64,000 nt of DNA, taken from positions 272,668,848-272,732,847 of the forward strand of contig OY986435.1 of the NCBI GenBank assembly GCA_963920525.1, given 5' to 3'. A model generated the notes under the pieces. It ran no database searches. It had not been told where the DNA came from and was given only the letters and a program-made list of their open reading frames with translations. A program made the translations under genes and the position numbers. Positions 12,001 through 27,000 of the stretch are shown piece after piece. This DNA is from Dichetophora obliterata. Taxonomy: Eukaryota; Arthropoda; Insecta; Diptera; Sciomyzidae. Every line of letters starts with the position of its first letter. Position 1 is the first letter of the stretch.

Positions 12001-15000
12001 ATATTTTAATGATTTATTTAGTTTGGCGTTTAAGCGTACACAGTGATCGCACAGTAACAGAGCAGGACGTGTTGGTAGAATTTGCAATAAAAGCAGACTG
12101 AATTTTTGATATATTTTGATTTTATTTCCATACAAAAACTTTCAAAATTCAAATAATTAATTTTTTTTTTAAATTCTTACAAAAATTTTTTTTGAAGCTG
12201 TTCATTTTATAATTAATTATTTAGCTTTAATATGTATAAATTTTAGAAATTCTGGCAATGAATGCAAGCACTCAAAACCTTTCAAACGATGTCTTGAAAT
12301 TAGAAATACTGAAGTTGTTTCAATTTTGGTGAAAAAATATTAAAAGAAATTAAAAAACGGCACGAAAAACAGCATTCTTTGATGTTATTGCAAAACTTTA
12401 AAATTTTTTGAGGCAGATTGGAAGAGCCTTTCCGGACTTTAATAACTGAAAACATTTTTTTTTTTTAATTATTCTATAAGCCAATATATTTACGAAAAAC
12501 ATGATTTTTGGAGGTTTTTGCCGTAACCTAACCTAATTTTTAATAAGGGTTACAGATAATTTCTATACATTTAAGAATTGTGCTAGTTGAGTTTATCACT
12601 CACCTGCTTTTCACCATATTTGTCAGCCATTTGTCGTTTATTGTACCCAATAAGATTTCCATAATGACGTTCGTTGAGACGCCAATCGTACGTGATTGGA
12701 AGTTCAGACGAGTTTAACTCCTTGAGAATAATACTGAGTGAGTGATGGGCGCGTTTCAGTGCCGATGAGTAGGCGACATCGAATTGCATTCCGTGTTTAA
12801 TCAGGGCATTCGCCGAGATTTTCGAAGCGTCTTGAACGCCTAGAAAAATCGTGCACAAAACAACACAATAGAATGAATTAGATATATGCACATTAGAATA
12901 AATTTAAAAACATAATCCCTGCACCTATAAAAGTAATTCAGTTTTAAAATACATAAATTCACATTTAACATATTATCATTTCAAAAGTGCAGTTAATCCA
13001 CTTGGATTTAGAATGTAATATTTCAACGATCGAAGAGTCGGTCATTGTTTTAACACTTTGAAAAATTATTTTATCGAGATGTTGATTGCATTACTAAAAA
13101 CATTTAATGCATGCATTTTTCGAAAAAATGTTGTAGGGCGACTTTTTACACTTGAAATTTATATATATAATTTATAACCAGACCATGCCTACATACAATA
13201 ATGGTGGTTACCTCAGATTTAGAAAATACAAAAACATGAAACCTTTTTGCTCGGTTTTATATATATTTGGGCTAAAATTCAGTTGGCACTAGAATTAGCA
13301 TACCTTATGTTAAATGGTCAGGATTCGTGCTTAAGGCCGCCTTCTAACTTTGAAATTTTTTTTATGGGACATTCCATTGTGACTACTGGGACATTTGACT
13401 CCAGAATTTAACCAACTTTAAGTTATAACGATGTCATCATAACTTATACAACAGTGAAATATATTTTGAAACAGAAATAAATAACTATTATGTAATATTC
13501 TTTAAAACGAAATCCAGTTTCTTTATTTTGTGTTACTATGATTTGAATGAATGTGACTACTGGGACACTAAAAAATCCCACTTATCTAACTTTGAACACT
13601 CAAAGAAGAATTTTAGCCAAACCATTTAAATATTCAAGTCAGCTTCTTCTGTGCTGTACAACATATACCAGGCGCGTACGCAGGGGGATTTTTGGAATCT
13701 TACCGAGCTTCGAGAAAAATACATATTCAGCACAACATGGAAAGAAATAAACAGACTCAGTTTAAAAAATTTATTGTGAAAAGACTATAGTATATAGACT
13801 TAAAATTTTTCTTTTAAAGTACACTGAAGGAATATGTGTTCAAATTTAATGAAACTGTGTTCATAATAAATGAATTTATTTTTGAAATAGAGCTTGAAAA
13901 AATTTCATTTCACTTAAACTCAAATGTCTGTACAGTTCAATTAAAAACAAAAGTTTTTTTTCAAAACAATTCTTTTAAATATACACATTTTTGAAGTAAA
14001 CATTTACATAAAAATTTTAAAACAAAAACTTTAGTATTGAAAACAAATATTTTAAAACATCGTTCTTAAATTAAAAACAATAAAATAAAACCGCCTTTTT
14101 TTCGATTCCATTTTTTAATTTTTTCGAGTTTTGACGTATATTCGTAATTAGTGACCCCCGGAATCCCTCGAATACCATATTTTTACTATATTCGATGAAG
14201 TTTGGATTTATTGCGGCTTAAAATTTTAAAATGTTTTAAACATTAAAGTACTAAATTAGTGTTTATTTCATCTAATATATTTATATGTAAAACCAATTAA
14301 AAAAGTATTTTTACACAATCAGATGTAAAATCGGGGTTTTTCTCAGCTTGGTCGCAATTATCGGGCAATTATTGTCAAAGATTCTACTGAACACAATTTT
14401 TCAATTCAAACTCAGATAGCGACGTATTTTTTGTTATTGTAAAGAAATAATAAGATAAAATTATAAAAAAATAAATGAGTTTTTAGTTGAAAATGTAATG
14501 CGTTGAAAATTTTAAATTTTGTTTTGTAGAAACGTAAAAGCAAATTTTAAAGTAGGTTTTTATTCTCAGTGTAAATAATATAAAAAAATATTCCAAAATT
14601 AATTTTTTTTTAATTGCATCTTCCTTAGATGCGTTTTGTAGAAACGCAAAAGCGTTAAATTTCTGTTTTAAAATTTTTTGCTTAATTTTAAAGTAGGTTT
14701 TTATTTTGAGTGTGGATAATATAAAAAAATATTCAAAAACTAATTTTTTTAATTGCATCTTCTTCTTGATGGGCGGCATAAAATAAATCCTTTTCATCGC
14801 ATATTGCTTTAAATAATTGATTGTAACTCTGAAACCATTTAATGTATTTTGACCAAATTTTAAACACGTAAAAAATATAAAAGATGTTTAAGGACAGCAT
14901 ACATCTCTATTTAAAACAAATTATATGTAATATTAAGAGCAAACAGTGATTTATTTATGCCACACATAACTATACAATATGCTTAATTTTACACATTATC

Positions 15001-18000
15001 TGTAAAAGTTACGTTTTCACTTTCCTCATCAAAAAGCTCTTTTGCTACTTTGCTTTGTGGTGATAGCTTTGTGGTGATAGCTTTGTGGTGATTTTTTTAT
15101 TAAAACCAAGGCTTGAAAGTACAGTATCTGAATTGAGCAGAAGGGCATGTAAAAGATCTGAATTGCAAGCAGATCTTGAAAATGTTCTCGTGTTGTGAAG
15201 TCTGAAGAACCAAAATAGTTTGTGATTGGCCTCTTGCGCATCCTCGGATTACTGACCTATGGGCACTATCGCTTTTTGAACTAAATACAGTAGCCGCTCG
15301 CTTATGAGAACTAATTCAAACAGGCCTTGGTTACTTTAGTGAATTGCTCATATATTGGAGATTGAACTAATAGATATACCACTTGACTCATATTTAATCA
15401 GTTATACATAAAAATGAAATAAAAATTTTTAACAATAAGGTAACAATAAAAACAGAAAAAATTCAGTAGAAGAATAATTACTGATATTTCTCAGTTGAAG
15501 ACCAAACCATATAAAAAAAAAAATTAATAAAAGTATAATTAAACTGCTGAATGACTAAAGAATTCTGTTAACCCTTGGACAAACACATGATTCTGGCCAG
15601 GCATATTTCATTTTTGAGCGTTATTTAAACACATTTTGGGTTATTTTTCTGCAAATACAATGCAGATTGTTGTTTCCAGGTATTTTTTTTTTTATATTTT
15701 GGGTTGTTTTTATGTGAATTCAATGCAGATGTTTGCTTCCAGGTAGTTTTTGTGTTCATTTTTCTCTTATTTCTTTCTTTCGTTTGTGATTTTGGTTTTG
15801 AGTTCAATTAGTTTATTATTGACTGCTGAACATACAACATCGACAGTCCGAAATATAAATTTTTTGTGCGGAAACTAAAGTAAAATTATTACTATTGTTA
15901 TGGCAGAGGATTTAGAATTTGTGTACAATACGCGCTTGCGTACAGGCGGCCTTACTGATAATTTCCAACAACAACTATCATCAGCGTTACAGCGTGATTT
16001 CGCACTTCACACAGAAGCAGACGAAGAACTAGATTTATTTGAAGACCAAAGCGGTGAAAACACAGATGTTGTGCCCGAAGATGACGCCTCGGACATTGAA
16101 TATGAATTGGAAATTGAAGCAAATGAAATTTTCGACAGCGATGAAGAATCCGAAGAAGAAAGTGAGAATACACCAACTCAAGCTGCAGACGGTTTTTTGC
16201 TTGGAAAAGATGGTACCAAGATGGTACAGCTGAACCCACGGTATGGAAATAGCTGCTCATCGATGGTTACACTTTCGTATGGTTTAAAATATGAATAAAC
16301 GTATATGAATACACGATTTGTTACTTTGATGCGGTGTATTCGATTTGACGATAGTCGTACGCGCGCATTTCGTCAACAAATCGACAAAGCTGCTCCCATT
16401 CGCGACGTATGGAACTTCTTGAATAACAATCTTGCCAGTAATTTTGAACCATACGAAAGTGTAACCATCGATGAGCAGCTATTTCCATACCGTGGGCGCA
16501 CAAAGTTCACGCAATACATCCCATCAAAGCCCGCAAAGTATGGCATAAAAGTATGGTGGCCATGCGATGCAAAAACCAAATATCCGTTGCAAGGAAAACT
16601 GTACACAGGTAAAGAGGGAGAACAACGAGAGACAAACCAAGGCGAAAATGTGCTCATGAGTTTGGCTAATCGATACGCCAACAGCGGCAGAACTATTATT
16701 GCTGATAACTTCTTTACAACATTAGACGCAGCTAAACGTCTTTCGTCGATTGGACTAGCATACGTTGGCACCATACGATCCAACAAAACGTGTCTTCCCA
16801 AAGAAGTGAAAAAAGAAAGCAAACGACCAGTGCTTTCATCTGTGTTCAGTTTCTATGATAACCTTGTATCACTGTGCAGCTACGTTCCAAAGAAGAACAA
16901 AGCAGTAAATCTACTATCCACTGTGCACTACACCGAGAAAGTTGAAGGCGTAGCAAAAAAACCGGAAGCTATATTATTTTAAAATTCAGCAAAGGCCGGC
17001 GTTGATACAATGGACCAAATGGTAACGCATTGCTCCACAAAACGGTCAACCAGACGTTGGCCATTAGCATTTTTTTGCAACATGATAGACGTCATGGGAT
17101 TAGCCGCTTGCACCATATGCAATGAAAATACAGAAGGAACCAGAAAAGAGAAGCGATGAATGTTCTTGAACACGCTGAGTAAACAATTGGTGCTTGCTAA
17201 TACTGAAAATCGCATGAACAACAACCAGATTTTGGGACAACATTCAACCCGTTTGGCCATTGAATCTTTTTTTGAAAGGTCGTTGAATATTCCCAGCAAC
17301 ATGCTGCCTAACTAACTAAGCGGCCCTAGTACACTGAATTCCACGTTTTTACTGCACCAAATGCACTAATCCTGTGTGCCAACAACATTCTAAAGTTGAT
17401 TATACTTGTTTTTTATGCATTTCACAAAATGAATAAAAATTTTTTTACATTTAGTTAGCTACATATATCAACAAATAAAAAAAAAGTCTAAAGACAAAAA
17501 TAATAAACGAGCATACTTAGAAAATCAAAGTTACGGTACCCTTTTTGCCATACAAATGCATCAAAACGTATAGGGGTCTGGCCAGGCATATGTGTTTGTT
17601 CGAAGGTTTCAGAATATGTGTTTGACGGGGGTTTTTTTAATGCTTGCTCCAGAGAGTATGTATATAGATAGAGGTCTCAATACTCTTAGACACATTTTGG
17701 AACTTAAATTACAATTCCCGTGAGTCCGGTGAAATTTTTGAAAATTAAATCTTTCTCTGCCGGCGTTGCTGCCGTGGCAGTACTGATATTTAGCCATAGG
17801 AGCGTATGAGAGAAAAATACGCAACAATAAGCGTGAGATGAAGCGAGGTGGAAATAGGCGCCTCTGTTAGTTTTTTTCTTGGTCTGCACAAATGTGAAGA
17901 TTACATTTATGGATGACTTAGGTTGTTTTATAGCAAAGGAGCATGGAAAGAAAATTGCATGTGACAAAGTGAGCTAGGAATAGATTTGTTTTGTTTGAGT

Positions 18001-21000
18001 TATGTTTTTTTTTCCTATAAGAACTTTAAAGCGATCGCAGTGTTTACATTTTATTTGCTAGGTTTTGCCGCTCGAAGAAATGTGAATGAAATGAAGCAAA
18101 GCAAAGCAAAGCAAAGCAAACTCTTTCATTCATCAAAGTTAATAATTTCAACTTGCCAAAATGTTTTACTTGCAGATAATTTTCTAATTTGTATTTTGAT
18201 TTTTTAAGGCTGTATTGTTTAGGATTTTTTGGCTGATATTTTAAAAAATGTAACTTCATTTATTTAGGTAGTTATGAAATTTTGTACTAGAGGGGTAATA
18301 TTTTGGAAATGTAGGGTTTGGGTATTTTACGAAAAAAATCCAAAAAAATTCAAATAACGCTATATTAAAAACAAAAAACAGATGTCTAAAGCATAGTCTT
18401 AAGCTATTTTGGACAAAAAATTACAAAAAAAAAATTTGGATAAAAAAGTTATATCTATTAAACTTGGCTTTATTTTCAAAGTGGCTATTCAAGGTGGTGA
18501 ATATTAAAAATATTAAAAAAAAAATTTTTAGGTTTTCTGAATACTAATTTTGAATTATGCATACATTCATTGGTAATTGCAGTAAGGTGATGAAATTTTT
18601 AATTTACCAGGCGTCGAATTATATATGAAATATATTAAGGTCGTATTATTTATTATATTTTAACAAACTGAAATTCATTTAATATTAAATTGAAATGATT
18701 AAATTTTATAAAATTTTTGCTTACATTTTTAAAATTATTCATTTTAATAATTTTCTACTAGAGTAGAAGGGGGTAATGTCGTGCAGGGGGTAATGTCGTG
18801 CACTGGCTTTTTTTAGCATAAAAAATTGAATGATATACCAGCCGTTGGTAAGGTATGGGCCTACTGACCTACAGAGCTCATGCATACAATGCTAGCAATA
18901 TCCATGTGTAAGGGCAATATGTGCGACGTTTTTTAAAAATCGCACGTTCTCGGGACGACGAAAGTGTTTTTTATTGGATCAGAAAAATTATTTGTCTCGT
19001 AGGAAAATATACCAGGTAAGTGTTTTCTTAAAGCAAATTTTCCGCCGAAAAAAAAGATGTATTGTGATCGAAAAAATTTTTGTTCTTTACCGATTTGTCG
19101 AAGTCAACCTTGAAAACGACCTTTGGGGCAATGTCGTGCATTTGATGTGGGGCAATGTCGTGCACTATACAGAAAAGAAAAGGGAAGGAAACGCGGTCGC
19201 CCTAGTGTACCAAGGGAGTCGTGAAGCCATAACAAAACGCTACAATCAAAATAAAATTTTCCAAAATTTTTTCTCAATGTCAAGCACTTTTTGAAAAAAT
19301 ATTGTTTTTCTTTCCGTGTTTCATATAGCAAATTGCCTATTTTCACTTTTCTTTTCATAAAATTGTATTTTTTGATCATATTTCGGACTTGTGTATATAG
19401 CCTTATAATTAACAATAATAAATAAATAAACAATAATGCTATATCTTCTTGAATCGAACCACTACCTATTGTTTTTCACACATTCTGATACCTTTACAAT
19501 ACAATGCACGACATTACCCCACAAATTTTGAAGGGGGTAATGTCGTGCACATCTTTCGATCGCAAGCGCGTCGGAAGCGAATTTCATCTGGGGGGGCAGT
19601 ACAAATGGGGGGCAGTACAAATAGTGGTGCAAAAAAAGTTCACCAAAATTTCTTCACATGAAACATGAAGAAGAGAGAAAGAAGAGGAAAATATATAATA
19701 CAAAAATATTATCGTTGCAAAAAAACTGATATTTTGAATAACTTTTCCTTTTTAATTGTTTATCTAGCTAAAAAAGTGGGGGGCAACTGCCCACCTTGCT
19801 CCCCGCTTCCGACGCCAATGTTCGATCGGATGCTTACTTGTTGTATTTGCTTGTCATGTAGGGCTTTACGAGCACTTTAAAGTTGAGTGCACGACATTAC
19901 CCCCCTCTACTCTACCAATGAAAATATTTGCAATATGACTTTTCTAAACTGCAGTGATGTTTTTTAATATAATATATTACAAACTAAAATCAATATTTGT
20001 TATGTCATAAAATATTTTGTTTTTATATTAAAAGATTTTTATAATTTTTGCTGCAAGTAAATAAAAGCTAAACAAATAATAGCATACTTGAAGCAAAACA
20101 TGAGTAAAATATTATACTTGCAGCAAGTCTATTATAAACATTCCTCTTTTAGTGTAGTGATCCTTTATACAATTAGTAGTCCTTTGGAATTGTATATTAC
20201 TTACCTTTTCGGTATCTTACAACCCTGGCTTATACCATTTAAACTGCAGTGATGTTTTTCTAATTTGTTCTTTTTATTTCATATAATATATTGCAAACTA
20301 AAATCAAAGCTTATTATGTCATATAATATTTTACAAACTAAATTAAAACTTATTATGTCATATATCTTACAAACTACAATGAAATCTTATTATGTTATCT
20401 AATGTCTAACAAACTGAAATGAAAACTTATTATGTAATATAATATTAACAAAGTACAATGAAATCTTATTATGTAATATAATATTTTAGAAAAACAATGA
20501 AATCTTATTATGTAATATAATATTTATAACTTTGAAATGGGCAAGGTGTTTGAACAAATTAAAACTAACCTAACTAATCCTTATACTAATAAAAATATAC
20601 TTACAACTTAAAACTAGTCAACCTAAAAAATATTTACAACTTAAAAGTACGTAACCTAACCTTATCTACAAATTATACAGAGATTTCGCAAAAATATATG
20701 TAAAATCTAATATTGCCATATTATGTTTATCGTTTACATATGTATTTATTATATAATATTTGCAATATTATTTCTAATATAGTATTGTAAATATTGTAGA
20801 TACATCATAAATAAATAATAAACAATATTATTGCACATAATATATATTAAATACATATGCAAAAAAAAAATCATAATATTGTTAATATTATATTTTGCAT
20901 ATATTTTTGTGTGAATTATGTGTAAATTTAAATTCTACATTGAAATTGCAATAAATAAAATTACAAAACAATATTTTCTATATAAGGTAAGGTTGCGTAG

Positions 21001-24000
21001 TTAATATAATATTGTAGATACAACATAAATAAAGAAATAAATAAATAATATTGCAAATATTACATAATAAATACATATGTAAACGATGAATATAATATTA
21101 CATTTTAAATTTTATTTGTGTAAATTCTGTATATATTTAAATTCTAAATAGAAATTGCAATAAATACAATTTGAAAACAATAACTTTGTAGATAAGGTTA
21201 GGTTACGTACTTTTAAGTTGTAAATATTTTTAGGTTAACTAGTTTTAAGTTGTAAATATATTTTTATTAGTATTAGGATTAGTTATGTTAGTTTTAATTT
21301 GTTCAAAGTGCTTGCCTATTTCATAGTTATAGTTATTATATTACATAATAAGATTTCATTGTAGTTTATGAGATATTATATTATATAATAACTTTTCATT
21401 TTAGTTTGTAAAATATTATATGATATAATAAGCTTTCATTTTTGTTTGTAATGTATTATATGACATAATAAGCTTTCATTTCAGTTTGAAATATAAGAAA
21501 TAATAAGAACAAATTAGAAAAATATCACTGCAGTTTAAATGGTATAAGCCAGGGTTGTAAGATACCGAAAAGGTAAGTAATATACAATTCCAAAGGACAA
21601 CTAATTGTACAAAGGATCACTACACTAAAAGAGGAATATTTATAATACACTGGATCCCTTTAAAGGTCTTTCTTATAGGAAAAAAAACGAATCATAACTC
21701 AAACAAAACAAAACAAACTTATTCCTAGCTCACTTTGTCACATGCAATTTTCTTTGCATGCTCCTTTAAAACTCTTATAGGAAAAAAAAAACCATAGCTC
21801 AAACAAAAGAAAGCTATTCCTAGCTCACTTTGTCACATGCAATTTTCTTTTCATTCTCCTTCGCTACAAAACAACCTTGTCTTGTGCTGACTAACACTGC
21901 GTCTACACGTAACAATTGTTATAACAATTGTTTATATCCGTATTAGTTGTCAAATTTTTGTCAACTTCAAGCAAATTGTCTAGCGTGACGCAGGTGGGCT
22001 TAACAATTGCAAGACAATAAATGACAATTGTTGTATTATTTGACGTTTTCTTTGGTTTTTAAATTTTTCTCTGTTCTTGTTCTTCACTTTCAGAAGAAAA
22101 TGTCAAAAAATGTCAGCCTACTTCAAATCGTTGTTTGTTCAATTGTCTGCTGAGACATTGTAGAGATTGTATGTTGAGACAATTGAGCTGACAACTGAGA
22201 AAATATGAATGTGTTAGTAAAAAATGTGTGAGTGTATTGAAATTTTCATGACAATTTGTCTCGTGTAGCCCTAGGGTAAGAACAGATCTAACAGTGGCAC
22301 CCATGAAACAAAGATATCCAGATAGCATACTACTCCGTGCGCAAAAATTGAAATCTTCTGCGCACTACGTCACTCGAGCTTGTCAGCTGTAACACGTGGT
22401 GCATAGTCCCGGTTTATACTCGTCAAGACTTGACGTTCAAGTCTTGCATATTCTCTTTTAAACTTGACGATTCAATTTACACTCGTCAAGAGTTGACGGT
22501 CAATTGTTTCTTTCACTCCTCCCTTTTCCTTCTCAAGTTTGTACTGATGACGCCGAAATAAAATTGAAAATAGCGGGACAACGAACGAATACAAAACGAA
22601 TTGCCCAAGAATCGACGGTACGGTCAATTTTTTTCTTTCCCTTTTGTTACGATTCCCGCACCACCGAACGCAAGACTTGACCGTCAAGTCTTGACGAGTA
22701 TAAACCGGGACATACAGAAGAATGATAGAATACAAAGATTGCGCCAAAGACAAGAAAAAGAGTACAACAGAATTGTCGTTCTGCGCATGTACGTCATACT
22801 ATCAATGCTGTTTTGGCGAGCGTTCACTTTGCATACGATTTCTACTCAGAAATGAAAATTACATACATTTTAGTTTGTAGAATTAAAATAAAAGAAGTAA
22901 GCAGAAATTTATTGGAACGAGAAGTAGGTAAATATATTTAGTACTCCTTCGCAAACATTATTTTTACTATTATTTTATTACAGCCAGTAAGCTGTCAAAA
23001 AAAAAATAATCTGAGAAACCAACTTCAGTGAATATTATTTTTCTAGTTGGATTTTATTAAAATGTTTATTATTAGTTTAATTGGTGTAGTTTCAACATTC
23101 CCTGATATTTTATTTCCATAAATTTACCTGTAAAAAGACAAATAAATTATAGTTGTTAAACAATGAAAAAATTTTTGTTAAGTTAATATATTTTTGTATT
23201 TTCGTTTTCGTTTGTGTGCGTTTTCTACAATTTCCGGGTTTAATTTTTATATTTATTGCAAACTGAAAAATATTTTTTGTTACTGTTACCGCAATTAGAA
23301 GCTGCACACTTAATTTTTTAAATTTCAAGTTAAAAACTTGGAAATATACTTTGGTAAATACACAAATACATAAAAGACAACCGATTGCAATACGTTTCTC
23401 AAAGAAATAAAATATTGTGACGTAGCCAACTGAAGAGCTGGTTGTCAAACTCGATTAGGGGTGTTCACATTTCAAACCGCTCATCAAATCGTTTGTCAAA
23501 TCCAATAGAACAACGTGGGAATTCCATGAAAATTTCACGTTGTTCTATTGTATTTGACAAACGATTTGATGAGCGATTTGAAATGTGAACAGCCCTAATA
23601 ACAACGATTTTAGTTTGGGCCATAAAATGAATTCACAACTTTTTCAACAAACGAGAAGAACAACAATATGAAAAAGAAGCAATCAAAGTGCTGTCAAACA
23701 CATCAAGCAACGCAGCGTTTTTTTTTTTGTGTAGGAGAACAAATGGGAGAAAATACCCCTATTACACATAAATTTCTTTTCATTAATAGTACTGAAAAAT
23801 ATATTTGCTTAAATTTATTTAGAAAAATATATATTATGTAATTTATTTCATGTCAATAAACCAAGTTTCAATAAGAAAATGTCGATATTTTTCATCGTTA
23901 TAAATAAATTACCCCCTTTAAATATATTGTGACTACGTTTTTATTTAGCCACTTTGACAAGCTCGAACTACGTCACAACAAATATGGCGGACATGCGCAA

Positions 24001-27000
24001 TCAAAGAAGTAAAATATAAGGAAAAGGTGTTGCTTACACATACACTGTACGTGAACTGTCGCACCATTCGTAAATTGTGCGAGCGAGAAAGAGTGTGTTT
24101 TTTGACATTTTTGAGAACCCTGGCATCTGATTGGAAGACTCCTCAGCAAAATAGTTGAAAATAATTTAATTTTAAGCATTTTTCACTGCTTAAAAAGCAA
24201 CAAAATTAAAGAAAAAAAACCACTAAAAGAAATGCAATATGTGTTGTGTGGATAAGATTTGTAAAAGTTCCCGAAAACTTAAAAACAATGCGCATTCGTT
24301 CCACAGGTAAATATGTCCATACGGTTTGAATTCTTTTAACAAAAGTGCTTTATTTAGTTTCTAACGATATTTTTTAACTTATTTGTGTTAGAAATGTATA
24401 TATTTCTAATTAAAAATAGTTTAAAAATGCAATTTAGACCCCGTTGATTTTCCGCCAGTTTGATCAAACCACATCTGTCAAAACACAAACACTGCTTCAG
24501 GGGCGCAGTCATTTTTCGCAGTTGAATACATTTTTGGGGCGCTCTTGTTTTCAGCATAGTGAATCAGATTTAGTACCTGTTTGTTAAATTTTTCAGATTT
24601 TTCCACAACAACTAGGCAGAAACACCAAAAAAAAAAAGGATTTTAAAAAATTAACCTAATTTAATTTGTAATTAAAGTTGAAGTTTAGAATTTATAGGCC
24701 TTCAAATTTAGAAAAATTACCTAAAAATTTTGCTGTTTTTCTAGTTTTTCAACAAAACTAAGCTTTATGGGTAGTAAAACAAAGGTAATGCGCGTATCTG
24801 TTCAACGAGGTGTCAAATATAGAATTCCATAAGAATTCATTAAGATATAATTTTTTATAATTAGAATTTGTCTGAAAAACTAGTGGTTTCTCTTTTACGA
24901 AAGCAATACATTAAAAAGAGAATTATTAAAAAGATAACTACATTCAGAAGTACTGTAGACAGAGAAGCCTGTGTGGTACTTACTGAGGTTTGTAAGCCCT
25001 AAGCAGCATCTGAAGGCCTCCTATTAATACATTTATTATATTTTTTATTAAATGTGGAAAAACCTCGCGGTTTTAAGTAAAAAAGGGTTGTATCTTAAAT
25101 GCATGTATATTTATGTTTGATATCTTGTTGAATAGATACTTGTATTATCTCTCTTTTGATACCCATAAAGATTGATTTTGTTGGAAAACTTAAAAAATCA
25201 GATAAATTTTAAGTCCACTTTTTCCAACGTTGGATTCCTAAAACTTCTAAGCCAATTGCGAGTGATCTGAAATTTTTTAAATAATTAGAGTTGTTGCTAT
25301 TCTTGAAATGTTTCTAAAACTTTAATGCATAAGAACAAACTTTAACAGTTTGGGCCTTCTTTTACGATGCAACCGAATACGGCCCTTTGTGATTGTTTCT
25401 GTATTTGTGTGAACCAACACCAATATAGAAAATACCACACTTTTCTGCTATTACACCACTTCCTTATATTTTACTTCTTTGTGCGCAATACTTTATCTGT
25501 AGTTCTCTGTATCAGGAGTGGCACCTATTTCTACCTCCCTTCATCACACGCTTATTGTTGCGTATTCCTCTTTCATACGCTTCTATGGCAGTGATGTGCG
25601 GCGTAGACAACTTCATGTCAACAAAACTATTGTCGACGGTGTCGACAATGTCGTGTAGACAATTGCTTTTAACGACGTGTAGATTATTAATGTAAGAGGC
25701 TGCATGTTTATTGTGATATTTAATTAAATTGAGTCAAAGTTCGGAGTATTCCTTAATTTTACGCCTTCTGGGCATTGTTTTTGTTTGTTTAATTGTAAAA
25801 TTTGTTAGTTTGTGTTAATTAAACGACTTTTCAAAAGAATTTAAGAATCGCCATAATCTAAATAGAACTTGCATTTTCGCAGTGTTGCATTTTTTATAAT
25901 TCTCGACATTGTCTACATTGTCAACAAATTCTACATTATCGACACCAAAATGTCGACAATTAAAGACGACGCGTCGAGGAACATCACTGTTCTATGGCTA
26001 AATGTTAGTACTGCGACGGCAGCAGCGCCGGCAGAGGAAGATTTCATTTCCAAAAGTTCCACCGGACGCACGGGAACTGTAATTTAAGTTCCAAAATGTG
26101 TCTGACTGTGCGTTTAGACCGCCTGAACGAACGAAAGAAACCTCGTTCGTTCGCTCGGTTTAAACACTTTGCCCGAACTAACAGTGTTCGCTATAAATTT
26201 ATCGCGAACAATGTTTGCCCGGTGTAAACAGTAAATTAGGGCGAACGAACGAAGATTCCTTCGTTCGCTCTGATCGAACAAGCTTCGATCTTTTTGGGCG
26301 AATCCGGTGTTGCGCTGTGTTTAAAAACAGAAAAGTAGCAAAGAGGAGTAGCTTTAGAGAATAATTTATGAAAAGTACTAAGATATGTAGTAATTTAGTT
26401 TTATGTTTTTTAAAGTGTTCTGTTGACTTTCGCTGCAATATGATTGTGTTGTGTAAAGGGCCAAATTAGGTTTTTAAGAAAAACCCTATATTTTATTTAT
26501 TTGAGGCGACTGTTTATTTGAGGTCATTTTTTTTAAAATAACTATATAACTTTTAATAAAAATTTTGAGTTTATGGATAGCAAATATTATTTAATATAGC
26601 AGGAGTCCGCAATAGAGCTCCTCCAAATAAAATAAAAATATATTTTAGGTTCTGCTGAAACTTTTTGAGTTTTTAATAGAAGATTTTAGAAAAATGTGGA
26701 TATTAACCAAAATGGTAGTTGAAAATTCGATTTGTGACTAAAAGCAATTCTTTAAAGTTATAACATAAAAAGGATTTCTCTAAAATAAAAATCGAACGAC
26801 TGAAAGTATCAATTGTATTTGCTTAATAAGTGCATACAATTTGGGAACAATTTTTATTTAATTGACTTAAAATTTACGAAATTTATTGACACACGAAAAA
26901 TGTGAAAACATTTAATTTTTGTTCGTTGAAAAACTTAAATGGGCCCTTAAGTTAAAGACACGTCTTTTCTATAATAACTAATACGAGTAATATATTGTTA

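Noticed and set aside
14483..14797. A 104-codon open frame on the minus strand with internal repetition
   Set aside because: Its repetition is that of the 140-bp tandem DNA duplication; composition is AT-driven (Lys, Phe, Ile) with no family resemblance.
15952..16822. Minus-strand open frames opposite the piggyBac transposase
   Set aside because: They are shadows of the transposase coding strand; the piggyBac aspartate motifs are on the plus strand.
18090..18125. (AGCAA)n run that could suggest a short repeat array such as CRISPR
   Set aside because: It is a simple microsatellite without spacers, in a eukaryotic intron.
18974..19433. Two open frames of just over 100 codons on both strands
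   Set aside because: Both lie in the seven-motif element, overlap on opposite strands, and show no protein family features.
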